Shown piece after piece: positions 8,462-16,514 of a DNA stretch of 64,000 nt; position 1 is the first letter of the stretch; each line of letters opens with the position of its first letter. Made by a program: the position numbers and the translations under genes. Source of the stretch: Pseudomonas shirazensis (GTDB lineage Bacteria; Pseudomonadota; Gammaproteobacteria; Pseudomonadales; Pseudomonadaceae); assembly GCF_014268785.2 (NCBI RefSeq), contig NZ_JABWRD020000003.1, positions 744,001 to 808,000 on the forward strand, in the 5' to 3' direction. The notes beneath the pieces were generated by a model that searched no databases, had not been told where the DNA came from, and saw only the letters and a list, made by a program, of their open reading frames with translations.

Positions 8462-8669
8462 GACTTCAATCCTTATTCAGCTTGCTCGCAAGAGTCGCCC
8501 AGGCCATTGAGGCCTGTGGAAAAATTATCGCCTCTTGACTGTAAGGTCAGGCATCCGCGCAGCGATTTCAAGCCCTTTTCAAATATAAATTTTTTGAATT
8601 AAATCACCTGGATGAGCGCAGCCGAGCGCAGCATGTTCGGCTTGGGGCGCCGATGCGCCCCTCACCCCG

Positions 8670-10982
8670 TCAGAATTCGACCGAGGTCTGAACGTACAAC
8701 GTGCGTGGCTCACCGACATATTTGCCGCGATTGTTATCGTCGAACGAGCGCGTGTAGTACTCGCGGTTGAACAGGTTCTTCACCCCAATAGCGAGCTTCA
8801 GGTTCGATAGCTGCGGGCCAAAGTCGTAGCCCGCGCGGGTGCTTACCAGCATGTAGCCGGGGATGCGGCCATTGGCGCCATTGGCGCTTTCCTCGCGAGT
8901 GTTGGCGTTGTCGGCGAACTGGCTGCTCTGGAAACTGCTGTCCAGGTTCAGCTGCCACGGCCCATCGGTATAACCCAGGCCGAGGGTGCCCTTGTGGCGA
9001 GACGAGAACGGCACCTGATTGCCCTTGTTGGCGCCGTCTTCACGGATGGTCGCATCGACGAACGCGTAGCCAAGGTGCACATCGAAGCCGCTTAATACCG
9101 GGCTCAAACCATCGAGCGCGTAACGCAGGTTGGTCTCGATGCCCTGGTGGCGCGTTTCGCCGCGTGCGATGACCGCGTCGTTGCTCTGGTTGCTTTCATA
9201 TTGGTTGTCGAAATTGATCAAGAATGCGCCGATCTCCGCCTGCAGGTCGCCATTGTCGTAGCGCGTGCCGACTTCCCAGGTGCGGGCTTTTTCCGGTTTC
9301 ACTTCGCCGCTGGTGACGCGATTTGGCATCTGGCTGTACTGCACGCTGCCGAATGAGCCTTCGGTGTTGGCATACAGATTCCAGCTGTCGGTCAGGTGGT
9401 ACAGCACGTTCAGGGCGGGCAGGGCGGTGTTGTAGCTGCCCTGGAAGCGCTGGCCGCTGATCTTGTTGCTCTGCTCGGAGTCGATCATCTCGTAGCGCAC
9501 GCCCGGGGTGATGGTCCAGCGGCCGATATCGATACGGTCGTCCAGGTAGATCGCATGCGCTTCGGTGCTGCCACGGGTGTCGCGACCGAGGAAGCTGCTG
9601 CTGTTCGGCAGGTCGCCATTGACCGGTGCCTGGTAGCGCAACTCGTGGCCGGCTTCGTTGATGTAACGGTAGCCCACGCCGACTTCATGCCAGCTGTCAC
9701 CCAGGGCGAGGCCTTGCGAGAAGCGCGTTTCGATGCCGCGTACCCAGTATTCGCGTGGCGACAGCGAGACGAAGTTGCCCTGGTCCAAATAGCCGCTGCG
9801 CAGGGTCTTGGTGAAGAAGCTGTTGACGCTGACCTGGCGATCATCCTGCTTGTAGTCGTAACCGACGTTGACCAGCGTGCGCCGGCCCCAGAATTTGTCC
9901 TTGAGTCGGGTCGACTGATATGGATCGGCGTCGTAGGCTGCCTGGCTCAAGCCGCCGGGCATCTCGGCTTCACCTTCATAGTATTGCGCCATGGCGTGCA
10001 GGCTGTTGGCCTCATCGAGCTGCAGCTTGCCCTTGAGCATCAAATCGTCGATCTGCGTATCGCTGTGCTCACGCCAGTCGCCGCCGCGGCTGCCGGAATA
10101 CAGCAAGGCGCCGCCCAGGCCATTGGCGTTGGTGCCGCCGACCAGCAGGTTGGCGCTGTTCTTGATGCCATCGTGGCTGGATGACGGCGTCAGCTGGTTG
10201 TGCATGGCCGCCTTGAACGTGGCTTCTTCGGGGATCGCCCGGGTCACGAAGTTGACGATGCCGCCGACGTTCTGCGGCCCATAGCGCACCGCACCGCCGC
10301 CGCGCACCACGTCTACCGCGTCCATGTTGCCCAGGCTCAGCGGGGCCAGCGACAACTGCGGCTGGCCATACGGCGCGAACGGCACCGGGATACCGTCCAT
10401 CAACACGGTCGAGCGCGAGGCCAGGCGCGGGTTGAGGCCGCGGATGCCGAAGTTCAGCGCCAGGTCGTGGCCGCCGGTGCCGCTGGTGTCCGGCGCATTC
10501 ACCCCTGGGATGCGGTTGAGCACTTCACGCGGGCTGCTGGCGCCGCTGCGTTCGAACTGCTCGCGGCGGATCACGTCACGTGCGCCGGGGTGGTCGAAGA
10601 CATTGTCGGCCTGCGCTTCGGCCAGCCAGTCACCGACCACGGTGGACGCGCCCAGCTCGATCGGCGCGCTGGCTGCAGGTGCCGCGACAGGCTGTAGGCT
10701 GAAGGCATTGGCACCTTCCTGGCGAGCCTGCAGACCGCTGCCGCGCAGCAGTGCCTCCAGGCCCTGATCAAGCGCGTACTCGCCTTGCAGGCCCGGGCTC
10801 TGCAAGCCTTGGGTGAGCTGCGAGCCATACGAAATCAACGCACCACTTTCGCGGCCAAACTGGTTCAGCGCCTGCTCCAGCGAGCCGGCGGCGATGTGGT
10901 ACTCGGCGGCCAGCACGGCAGGCGCGGCGAGGCTGAAGGTGGAGGCAAGCAACAGGGCGAGGGAGCTGGGACGCAACAGCAT
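8670..10982 (-). CDS. fecA: FecA-like TonB-dependent ferric citrate receptor
   Basis: A 770-residue outer-membrane receptor: signal peptide (about 1-25), an N-terminal secretin/TonB signalling (STN) domain (about 28-98, EYHIAAGSLEQALNQFGRES) for signalling to FecR, a plug with the NFGIRGLNPRLASRSTVLMD and PFAPYGQPQLSLAP blocks typical of ferric dicitrate receptors, a 22-strand barrel, and a C-terminal F (TSVEF). It imports ferric citrate using TonB energy and, on binding, triggers FecR/FecI. It is the last gene of the minus-strand fecI-fecR-fecA set, 84 bp after fecR. The substrate is inferred from family resemblance. Confidence 0.88.
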   Translation of the reverse strand: MLLRPSSLALLLASTFSLAAPAVLAAEYHIAAGSLEQALNQFGRESGALISYGSQLTQGLQSPGLQGEYALDQGLEALLRGSGLQARQEGANAFSLQPVAAPAASAPIELGASTVVGDWLAEAQADNVFDHPGARDVIRREQFERSGASSPREVLNRIPGVNAPDTSGTGGHDLALNFGIRGLNPRLASRSTVLMDGIPVPFAPYGQPQLSLAPLSLGNMDAVDVVRGGGAVRYGPQNVGGIVNFVTRAIPEEATFKAAMHNQLTPSSSHDGIKNSANLLVGGTNANGLGGALLYSGSRGGDWREHSDTQIDDLMLKGKLQLDEANSLHAMAQYYEGEAEMPGGLSQAAYDADPYQSTRLKDKFWGRRTLVNVGYDYKQDDRQVSVNSFFTKTLRSGYLDQGNFVSLSPREYWVRGIETRFSQGLALGDSWHEVGVGYRYINEAGHELRYQAPVNGDLPNSSSFLGRDTRGSTEAHAIYLDDRIDIGRWTITPGVRYEMIDSEQSNKISGQRFQGSYNTALPALNVLYHLTDSWNLYANTEGSFGSVQYSQMPNRVTSGEVKPEKARTWEVGTRYDNGDLQAEIGAFLINFDNQYESNQSNDAVIARGETRHQGIETNLRYALDGLSPVLSGFDVHLGYAFVDATIREDGANKGNQVPFSSRHKGTLGLGYTDGPWQLNLDSSFQSSQFADNANTREESANGANGRIPGYMLVSTRAGYDFGPQLSNLKLAIGVKNLFNREYYTRSFDDNNRGKYVGEPRTLYVQTSVEF

Positions 10983-11066
10983 GAGCGGGTCCTTGAGAGG
11001 GGGTCTGCCTTGTCTGTCACGCGAGCTTGCAGAAATGGCTCAGGTTATTTGAAAAATACTTGCTGA

Positions 11067-11993
11067 CTAGCCAACGCGGCGCTCGAACGTGACCCAATAG
11101 CGGGTGAAACGACGCACGCTGACCGGCAGTGCGACTTCGAGCATCTGCAGGATCCGCTCGCTGTCATCCAGCGGATAAGAGCCGGAAATACGCAGGTTGG
11201 CGACTTGCTCGCTGCAGCTCAAGCGGCCGTGGCGGTAGCGGCTGAGCTCGTCGAGAAAGTCCGCCAGGCGCATTTGCGCGGCCACCAGCATGCCGTCGAC
11301 CCAGGCACCGCGATCTGCCTGCAACGGCGCAATACCCTGCCAGCCAGCGTTGGCAAAATCTGCCTGCTGGCCCGCCAGCAATGACTGCCCGTCGAGACTG
11401 GCGCGGCCGCTGTACACCGCCACTTGGCTGAAGCCGCTGAACTGACGCAGGTTGAAGCGCCCCGGTTCCAGCCGCAGCACGCCTTCGGCGCTGCGCAGCA
11501 GCAGCGGCCGGCTATCGTTGACCACCTCAACTTGCAGCTCGCCCTCGACCAACCGCAGCAGCCGCTGCTGGCTGTCGAAACGCACATCGGCGGCGCTGCC
11601 GGTGTTGAGTTGCAGCTGGCTGCCGTCCTCAAGGCTCAGCCGCCGGCGCTGGCCGACCGGGCTGCGGTAGTCGGCCAGCAGCCCCGGCACGGGGCTATGT
11701 TGCTGCACAGCGAGCCCGCTGGCGCTTGCTACGCCCAGCAGCAAAGCCTTGAGCGCACGCCGCCGGGCAGGCGATGGCGGCGCCTGCAAGGTCGCATGCA
11801 CAACGGGCGAGGCCACCCCACGCAAGCGCTGGTTGACCTGCTGGATATGCGCCCAGGCGCGCTGGTGCTCGCCGTCAGCCTCCAGCCAGCGCTGCAGCGC
11901 ATGCTGCTGGCGCGCGTCGAAATCATCGCCCTGGGATTCGATCAGCCAGTGCACCGCCTGCTCGGCGACCTCGGCGCCAAAGCTGCTGTTCAC
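11067..11993 (-). CDS. fecR: FecR-type anti-sigma/sigma regulator
   Basis: A 308-residue single-pass inner-membrane regulator: cytoplasmic N-terminal domain with the DUF4880-like start (AVHWLIESQGDDFDARQQHA), a hydrophobic segment near residues 82-96, and a periplasmic FecR domain (YRSPVGQRRRLSLEDGSQLQ). It receives the signal from the STN domain of the neighbouring receptor and controls the cognate ECF sigma. Its start overlaps the fecI stop by 4 bp, so the two are translationally coupled. The conserved tryptophans (W16, W47) seen in other FecR proteins are present. Confidence 0.88.
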   Translation of the reverse strand: MNSSFGAEVAEQAVHWLIESQGDDFDARQQHALQRWLEADGEHQRAWAHIQQVNQRLRGVASPVVHATLQAPPSPARRRALKALLLGVASASGLAVQQHSPVPGLLADYRSPVGQRRRLSLEDGSQLQLNTGSAADVRFDSQQRLLRLVEGELQVEVVNDSRPLLLRSAEGVLRLEPGRFNLRQFSGFSQVAVYSGRASLDGQSLLAGQQADFANAGWQGIAPLQADRGAWVDGMLVAAQMRLADFLDELSRYRHGRLSCSEQVANLRISGSYPLDDSERILQMLEVALPVSVRRFTRYWVTFERRVG

Positions 11994-12484
11994 AGGGCGA
12001 AGTAGCAGCGCAGGGCTGCCTTGCTCAGATAACGCTTCACCGTGGCCAGCGAGATACCCAGTTCACGGGCGATTTCGCTTTGCCCGAGGCCATCGACCTG
12101 GGCCAGCAGGAAGGCGCGCTTGACCAGCGGCGACAAGCCGTCGAGCAAGCGGTCCAGCTCCAGCAGGGTCTCGAAGATGATCGCCTTCTGCTCTTCGCAC
12201 GGGGCGAACTGCTCGGGCACCTGCGCCAAAGCTTCGTGGTAGGCGCGTTCCAGCTCCTGGCGGCGGAAGTGATTGCACAGCACCCGCTTGGCCACGGTGG
12301 CGAGAAACGCCCGCGGCTCGAGCAGTTGCGGCGCCTCGCGGGCCTGGAGCAGGCGCAGGTAGGTGTCCTGGGCCAGATCGGCAGCGCTGTGCGGGCAGCC
12401 CAAACGACGCCGCAACCAGCTGGTGAGCCAGCTGTGATGCTCGTGATAGAGGCCTTCGATGGTTGCAGAAAGGGCGCTGGACAC
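11990..12484 (-). CDS. fecI: FecI-type ECF sigma factor
   Basis: A 164-residue iron-starvation ECF sigma. Region 2 (residues 10-75) has the HHSWLTSWLRRRLGCPHSAADLAQD block and region 4 (about 105-158) has the LSPLVKRAFLLAQVDGLGQSEIA helix-turn-helix. It should direct RNA polymerase to the neighbouring receptor gene when FecR is activated. A Fur-box-like sequence sits 41 bp upstream of its start. It is divergent from the DUF3649-led iron operon. The final residues beyond region 4 are short, as in other FecI proteins. Confidence 0.88.
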   Translation of the reverse strand: MSSALSATIEGLYHEHHSWLTSWLRRRLGCPHSAADLAQDTYLRLLQAREAPQLLEPRAFLATVAKRVLCNHFRRQELERAYHEALAQVPEQFAPCEEQKAIIFETLLELDRLLDGLSPLVKRAFLLAQVDGLGQSEIARELGISLATVKRYLSKAALRCYFAL

Positions 12485-12521
12485 CGTAATGACTCCGGCG
12501 CTGATCGGCGCGAGTGCTAGT

Positions 12522-12540
12522 AAGAATGGTTCGCATTGTA
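12522..12540. promoter_or_regulatory. Fur-box-like sequence upstream of fecI
   Basis: The core AATGGTTCGCATT (12525-12537), read on the minus strand as AATGCGAACCATT, matches 10 of 13 central positions of the Fur consensus (AATGATAATCATT). It lies about 40 bp before the fecI start, where Fur would block transcription in iron-replete cells. This is a by-eye match. Confidence 0.55.
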
Positions 12541-12605
12541 ATTTCCTAGCAGCATGTCGGCAATCCTCAAAAAACCGATAGAAGCCGCAGCCGAGCTTTG
12601 CTTAT

Positions 12606-12624
12606 GAGAATTGAAATCATTATT
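12606..12624. promoter_or_regulatory. Fur box upstream of the DUF3649/PepSY operon
   Basis: GAGAATTGAAATCATTATT matches 14 of 19 positions of the Fur consensus GATAATGATAATCATTATC. It lies 30 bp before the start of the DUF3649 gene and is the most A+T-rich part of the divergent gap. With the box near fecI it makes the gap a bidirectional iron-controlled promoter region. Confidence 0.7.
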
Positions 12625-12653
12625 ATTGGTGGCTTCAATTAGCGGACCTTGTC

Positions 12654-12959
12654 ATGAAGCGCAAAGCTGGCGGGATTCTCCTGAGCTATCGACTGGCTGT
12701 GGCCTCGCGCTGCCTGGCGGCATTGCTTGGCGGCTATCTGCTGGCGTCGATGGCCAGCGTCTGCATCACCTTGCTGGTGCCAATGACCCCGGTCGACGCG
12801 ACCTTGACCGGGATGATGCTGTCGTTCGTGTTTTACCTGCTGGCGTTCATCTGGTGCTTCGCCTGCCGCACGGCCACCCGCGCCTGGCTAGGTGTACTGC
12901 TGCCAAGCCTTGCGCTGGCGCTGATCAATGGGCTGGCTTACTGGATGAAGAACCCATGA
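12654..12959 (+). CDS. DUF3649 small membrane protein, iron-operon leader gene
   Basis: A 101-residue protein with three hydrophobic segments (about residues 20-42, 49-71 and 77-96), matching the DUF3649 family that commonly travels with PepSY membrane proteins in iron-uptake clusters. It probably sits in the inner membrane. The stop overlaps the ATG of the PepSY gene in an ATGA junction, so the two are translationally coupled. A Fur-box-like sequence precedes it. No biochemical role is known; a part in ferrisiderophore handling is inference from the context. Confidence 0.72.
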   Translation: MKRKAGGILLSYRLAVASRCLAALLGGYLLASMASVCITLLVPMTPVDATLTGMMLSFVFYLLAFIWCFACRTATRAWLGVLLPSLALALINGLAYWMKNP

Positions 12960-14533
12960 AAGAGGGCTTTCGCCAGGCCATGGCCTGGCTGCACACCTGG
13001 ACTGGGCTGCTGTTTGGCTGGCTGTTGTTCGCGATTTTCCTGACCGGCACGCTGTCGTACTTCAAGGACGAGATCACCCATTGGAGCCAGCCCGAGGTAC
13101 AGCGCCATCAGCTCGACCCGGCTGCCAGCCTTGGCCTCGCCAAGCGGTATCTGCAGAGCAACGCCGCCACTGCCGGCAGCTGGTTCATCCGCCTGCCCAG
13201 CGACCGCGAGCCTGCCCTCAGCGTCAGCTGGCGCGACCCCAACGCCACCGGGCGGCGCGGTTTCATCAGCCATGAGCTGGACGCGCGCAGCGGTGAGCGG
13301 GTAGAGGTGCGCGACAGCCGCGGTGGCGACTTCTTCTACCGCTTCCACTTCCAGTTGCAGATGCCGCACCCGTGGGGCCGCTGGCTGGCGACTTTCTGCG
13401 CGCTGATCATGCTGCTGGGGCTGGTCACGGGGATCATCACCCACAAAAAGATCTTCAAGGAATTCTTCACTTTCCGCCCCGGCAAGGGCCAGCGCTCGTG
13501 GCTGGACGGCCACAACGCGATCGGCGTGCTGGTGCTGCCGTTTCACCTGATGATCAGCTACAGCAGCCTGCTGCTGTTCATGTACATGGTCATGCCGGCG
13601 AGCATCATGGCGGCGTACAAGGGCGACTCCGACAGTTACTTCAGCGAGCTGTTCGGCCGTGACGACGCGCCCAAGGCCGCCGGCGTGGCAGCGCCGCTGA
13701 CCGATCTGCCGGCGCTGTATGCCAAGGTGCAGACCATCGTGCCCGGCGCCCGTATCGGCTACTTGCAGATAGCCAACCCCGGCGACAGCAATGCCCAGGT
13801 GACCGTGACCCAGGCCGCCGCCGATCACGTCGCCTATCAGCGCAGCGCCAACTGGACCTTCGATGGAGTCAGCGGCGCGCTGCTCAGCCAGGGCGAGCCG
13901 GAAAGCGCGGCGATGATGACCTCGTTCACCATCGCCGGCCTGCACATGGGCAACTTTGCCGGGCCGTGGCTGCGCTGGTTGTACTTTGTGTTTGGCGTGG
14001 CGGGTACTGCGGTGATCGGCACCGGCCTGGTGATGTGGCTGGGCAAGCGCCAGCTCAAGCACGCCAAAAGTGGCCGCTTGCCGTTTGAGCTGCGCCTGGT
14101 CGAAGTGCTCAATATCGCCAGCATGAGTGGGCTGTTGCTCGGCGTGGCAGGGTTCTTCTGGGCCAATCGGTTGCTGCCTGTCGGCATGCAGGGGCGGGCT
14201 GATTGGGAAATCAACGTGTTCTTCCTGGCCTGGGCGCTGTCGCCGCTGCACGCGCTGCTGCGGCCGGGGCGCAAGGCCTGGGGCGAGCAATTGGCGCTGG
14301 GGGCGCTGGCGTTTGCCGGGCTGCCGCTGCTCAACGCGCTGGTCACCGGCCACGGCCTTGATCAGTCGATCGCCCGTGGCGACTGGGCCATGGCCGGCTT
14401 TGACCTTACCGCGCTGGGCACCGGGCTGTTCCTCGCCTGGGCCGCTGGCAAGATGCTGCGCACGCCCAACGTGCAGGCCAAGCGCGCACCGCGTGCTGCC
14501 AAAGCCGCCTCGACCACGGCCGAGGTGAACTGA
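12956..14533 (+). CDS. PepSY-associated membrane protein, probable ferrisiderophore reductase
   Basis: A 525-residue inner-membrane protein with the N-terminal PepSY-TM start (AMAWLHTWTGLLFGWLLFAI), a large periplasmic loop, then further membrane segments (about residues 140-165, 188-215, 335-360 and four near the C-terminus). Histidines in or near the membrane helices (HTW, HPWGRW, HNAIGVLVLPFH, HMGNFAGPWLRW) could hold haem. Relatives next to siderophore receptors (PiuB/FoxB type) reduce ferric siderophores in the periplasm, which fits the neighbours. The start ATG overlaps the DUF3649 stop and the stop overlaps the DUF3325 start by one base. Confidence 0.8.
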   Translation: MKEGFRQAMAWLHTWTGLLFGWLLFAIFLTGTLSYFKDEITHWSQPEVQRHQLDPAASLGLAKRYLQSNAATAGSWFIRLPSDREPALSVSWRDPNATGRRGFISHELDARSGERVEVRDSRGGDFFYRFHFQLQMPHPWGRWLATFCALIMLLGLVTGIITHKKIFKEFFTFRPGKGQRSWLDGHNAIGVLVLPFHLMISYSSLLLFMYMVMPASIMAAYKGDSDSYFSELFGRDDAPKAAGVAAPLTDLPALYAKVQTIVPGARIGYLQIANPGDSNAQVTVTQAAADHVAYQRSANWTFDGVSGALLSQGEPESAAMMTSFTIAGLHMGNFAGPWLRWLYFVFGVAGTAVIGTGLVMWLGKRQLKHAKSGRLPFELRLVEVLNIASMSGLLLGVAGFFWANRLLPVGMQGRADWEINVFFLAWALSPLHALLRPGRKAWGEQLALGALAFAGLPLLNALVTGHGLDQSIARGDWAMAGFDLTALGTGLFLAWAAGKMLRTPNVQAKRAPRAAKAASTTAEVN

Positions 14534-14859
14534 TGCTGAGCGTTGCCCTGATCACTTTCGCCGGGCTGGTGGCCCTGTGTCTGGCTATGGAAAAGCACTT
14601 CGGTGAGCTGCTCAAGCGCAAACCCAAGCCTGGGCAATTACCTGCCCTGCGTTGGGCAGGCTGGGCGCTGCTGGTGCTGTCGCTGATCCTTGCCGTCAAC
14701 ATCCGCGGCCTGGCCTTCGGCCTGGTTGAGTGGTTTGCGCTGGTGATGGCCGGGCTGACCCTGTGGGTGTTCGGCCTGCCTTATCAGCCACGGCTGTTGC
14801 TTGGCCTGGCACTGGTCAGCATGCTGCTCGGTCCGGTGCTGGCTGCGCTGGGTGTGTGA
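14533..14859 (+). CDS. DUF3325 small membrane protein
   Basis: A 108-residue protein with three to four hydrophobic segments and a short central basic stretch (KRKPKPGQ). It matches the DUF3325 family, found beside PepSY-TM proteins in pseudomonad iron clusters. Its ATG shares one base with the PepSY stop codon (TGATG) and its stop lies inside the possible start region of the following sigma-factor gene, so coupling is tight. Function unknown; likely an accessory subunit of the PepSY membrane protein. Confidence 0.72.
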   Translation: MLSVALITFAGLVALCLAMEKHFGELLKRKPKPGQLPALRWAGWALLVLSLILAVNIRGLAFGLVEWFALVMAGLTLWVFGLPYQPRLLLGLALVSMLLGPVLAALGV

Positions 14860-15415
14860 GCGCTTGAACGAGCCAACGCCCAGTAACCCGGCAGACGCCG
14901 ACGCCGCCAGTGGTCGGGCGCGCTTCGTCCAGGTGTTTCTCGCCCAGCGCGGGCGTATGGAAGCGCTGGTCAGCCGCCGCGTGGGCTGCCGGGCTACGGC
15001 GGCGGACCTGGTGCAGGAGTTGTTCCTGCGCTTCTGGCGCCGGCCCGAGGTCAAGGTCGACGCACTGGATACCTACCTGCTGCGCTGCGCCGGCAACCTG
15101 GCGATCGACCACCTGCGCAGTGAGGGCAGCCGTGGCCGAGTAGTCGAAGGCTTGCCGGTTGCCGATGACAGCCCGGCGCCAGAGCAGGCGCTGGCTGCCG
15201 AGCATGATCTGCAGCGGATCGAGGCCGCGTTGCGCGGCCTGCCCGAGCGCAGCCGGCAGATATTTCTGCTCAGCCGCGTCCACGGCTGCACCTACGGCGA
15301 AATCGCCAAGGCCATGCAGTTGTCCCAGAGCGCTGTGGAAAAGCATATGATGCGCGCCCTCGAAGCGTGCAAGGCAAGCGTTGCCGCGCCGCGCAGGCCA
15401 GGAGGCGGCCTATGA
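14852..15415 (+). CDS. ECF sigma factor (FecI-like, iron-starvation type)
   Basis: A second iron-type ECF sigma of about 187 residues with region 2 (LVSRRVGCRATAADLVQELF, then FWRRPEV) and region 4 (LPERSRQIFLLSRVHGCTYG and the following helix AMQLSQSAVEKHMMRAL). It should drive the siderophore receptor two genes downstream. There is no good ATG. The candidates are GTG at 14852, overlapping the DUF3325 stop, and TTG at 14864 just after it; I list the longer. The stop overlaps the FecR start. Sitting behind the Fur-boxed DUF3649 operon, it is probably made only in iron-poor cells. Confidence 0.85.
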   Translation: MCERLNEPTPSNPADADAASGRARFVQVFLAQRGRMEALVSRRVGCRATAADLVQELFLRFWRRPEVKVDALDTYLLRCAGNLAIDHLRSEGSRGRVVEGLPVADDSPAPEQALAAEHDLQRIEAALRGLPERSRQIFLLSRVHGCTYGEIAKAMQLSQSAVEKHMMRALEACKASVAAPRRPGGGL

Positions 15416-16398
15416 CCAGCCACACCGAGCCGAGCAGCCCGGCTCCCGAGCAGGCGGCGCTGCACTGGCTCACCCGCATCATTCACAATCCAGGCGAAGC
15501 CCAGGCTGCGCCGTTCAAACGCTGGCTGCTGGCCGACCCAGCCAATCGCGAGGCGTATGCGCACGCAGAGCATGTCTGGCAACTGAGCCAACTGCCGGCG
15601 GCCAAACTGGCCGAAGAACAGCAGGCCAGTCTGCGGCCTTACCTGGACGCTATCCGCCAGGCTCGCCAGCCCAAGCGCTGGGGCCGTCGTGGTGGTGCTT
15701 TGGCTGTCGCCGCCTGCCTGCTGCTGGCGCTGGGCAGCGTCGGCGGCTGGCAGCCGCAGCATTGGTTGCAGGATGCCCAGGCCGACTACCGCAGTGGTGC
15801 TGAGTTGCAGCAAATCACCCTGGCCGATGGTTCGCTGATGACCCTGGATGCGGGCAGCGCGGTGGCGGTCGACTTCGACCACGGTGAGCGGCGAATTCAG
15901 CTTTTGCGCGGCGCAGCGTTCTTTCAGGTGACCCACACCGGTCAGCCCTTTCTGGTCGACGCCGCTGGCGGTGAAGTGCGCGTGCTCGGCACCCAGTTCG
16001 AAGTACGCGAGCAAGGCGAGGGCGCCCAGGTCACGGTGCGCAGCGGGCGCGTTGCGGTAACGCCGACGGCAGGTCAGTCGGCCCGCGAGCTGACGGCCAA
16101 CCAGCAACTGACCTATGCCGCAGGCCGCGCCGGGCAAATCGAAGCCGTCGACAGTGACAGCCGCCTGGCCTGGCGTCAGGGTTGGTTGAGTTATCAACAG
16201 GTGCCCCTGGCCGAAGTGCTGGAAGACCTGCGTCGCTATTACCCAGGGCGGATCGTGCTGCTCGACGACACCCTGGGCCAGCGCTTGGTCAGTGCCAGCA
16301 TCCCGGCCAATCAGCCGCTGCTGGCGCTGGATTCGCTGGGTAAGGTGGTGGGTTTCTCGCAGCAGACGCTGCTCGGCCGGCTGACATTGATCAGATAA
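15412..16398 (+). CDS. FecR-family regulator paired with the second ECF sigma
   Basis: A 328-residue FecR protein: cytoplasmic N-terminal domain (ALHWLTRIIHNPGEAQ, FKRWLLADPANREAYAHAE), one membrane segment (about residues 98-112, ALAVAACLLLALGSV), periplasmic FecR domain (DYRSGAELQQITLADGS through VRVLGTQFEVRE) and a C-terminal STN-like tail that contacts the receptor's signalling domain. The ATG overlaps the sigma stop by 4 bp. It would keep its sigma inactive or license it until the neighbouring receptor signals siderophore uptake. Confidence 0.88.
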   Translation: MTSHTEPSSPAPEQAALHWLTRIIHNPGEAQAAPFKRWLLADPANREAYAHAEHVWQLSQLPAAKLAEEQQASLRPYLDAIRQARQPKRWGRRGGALAVAACLLLALGSVGGWQPQHWLQDAQADYRSGAELQQITLADGSLMTLDAGSAVAVDFDHGERRIQLLRGAAFFQVTHTGQPFLVDAAGGEVRVLGTQFEVREQGEGAQVTVRSGRVAVTPTAGQSARELTANQQLTYAAGRAGQIEAVDSDSRLAWRQGWLSYQQVPLAEVLEDLRRYYPGRIVLLDDTLGQRLVSASIPANQPLLALDSLGKVVGFSQQTLLGRLTLIR

Positions 16399-16514
16399 TT
16401 ACGCACTGCTGAAAAATAATTGCGAATTGTTGTGAGGTAAGCGGCGACGCCATCCGTGTAGTGAGTGAAAAGCGATTCATTCGCATGCGATCACCCTCTT
16501 TCAGGTCAGCGTCC

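Noticed and set aside
8644-8661. GGGGCGC/GCGCCCC hairpin after the fecA-like gene as a terminator
   Set aside because: It is a perfect 7-bp stem just past the stop, but no T-run follows on the minus strand, so I could not call it an intrinsic terminator.
16399-16514. An ECF-sigma promoter before the siderophore receptor
   Set aside because: TGAAAAATAATT resembles iron-sigma -35 regions and a promoter is expected here, but I could not fix a -10 element well enough to list it.
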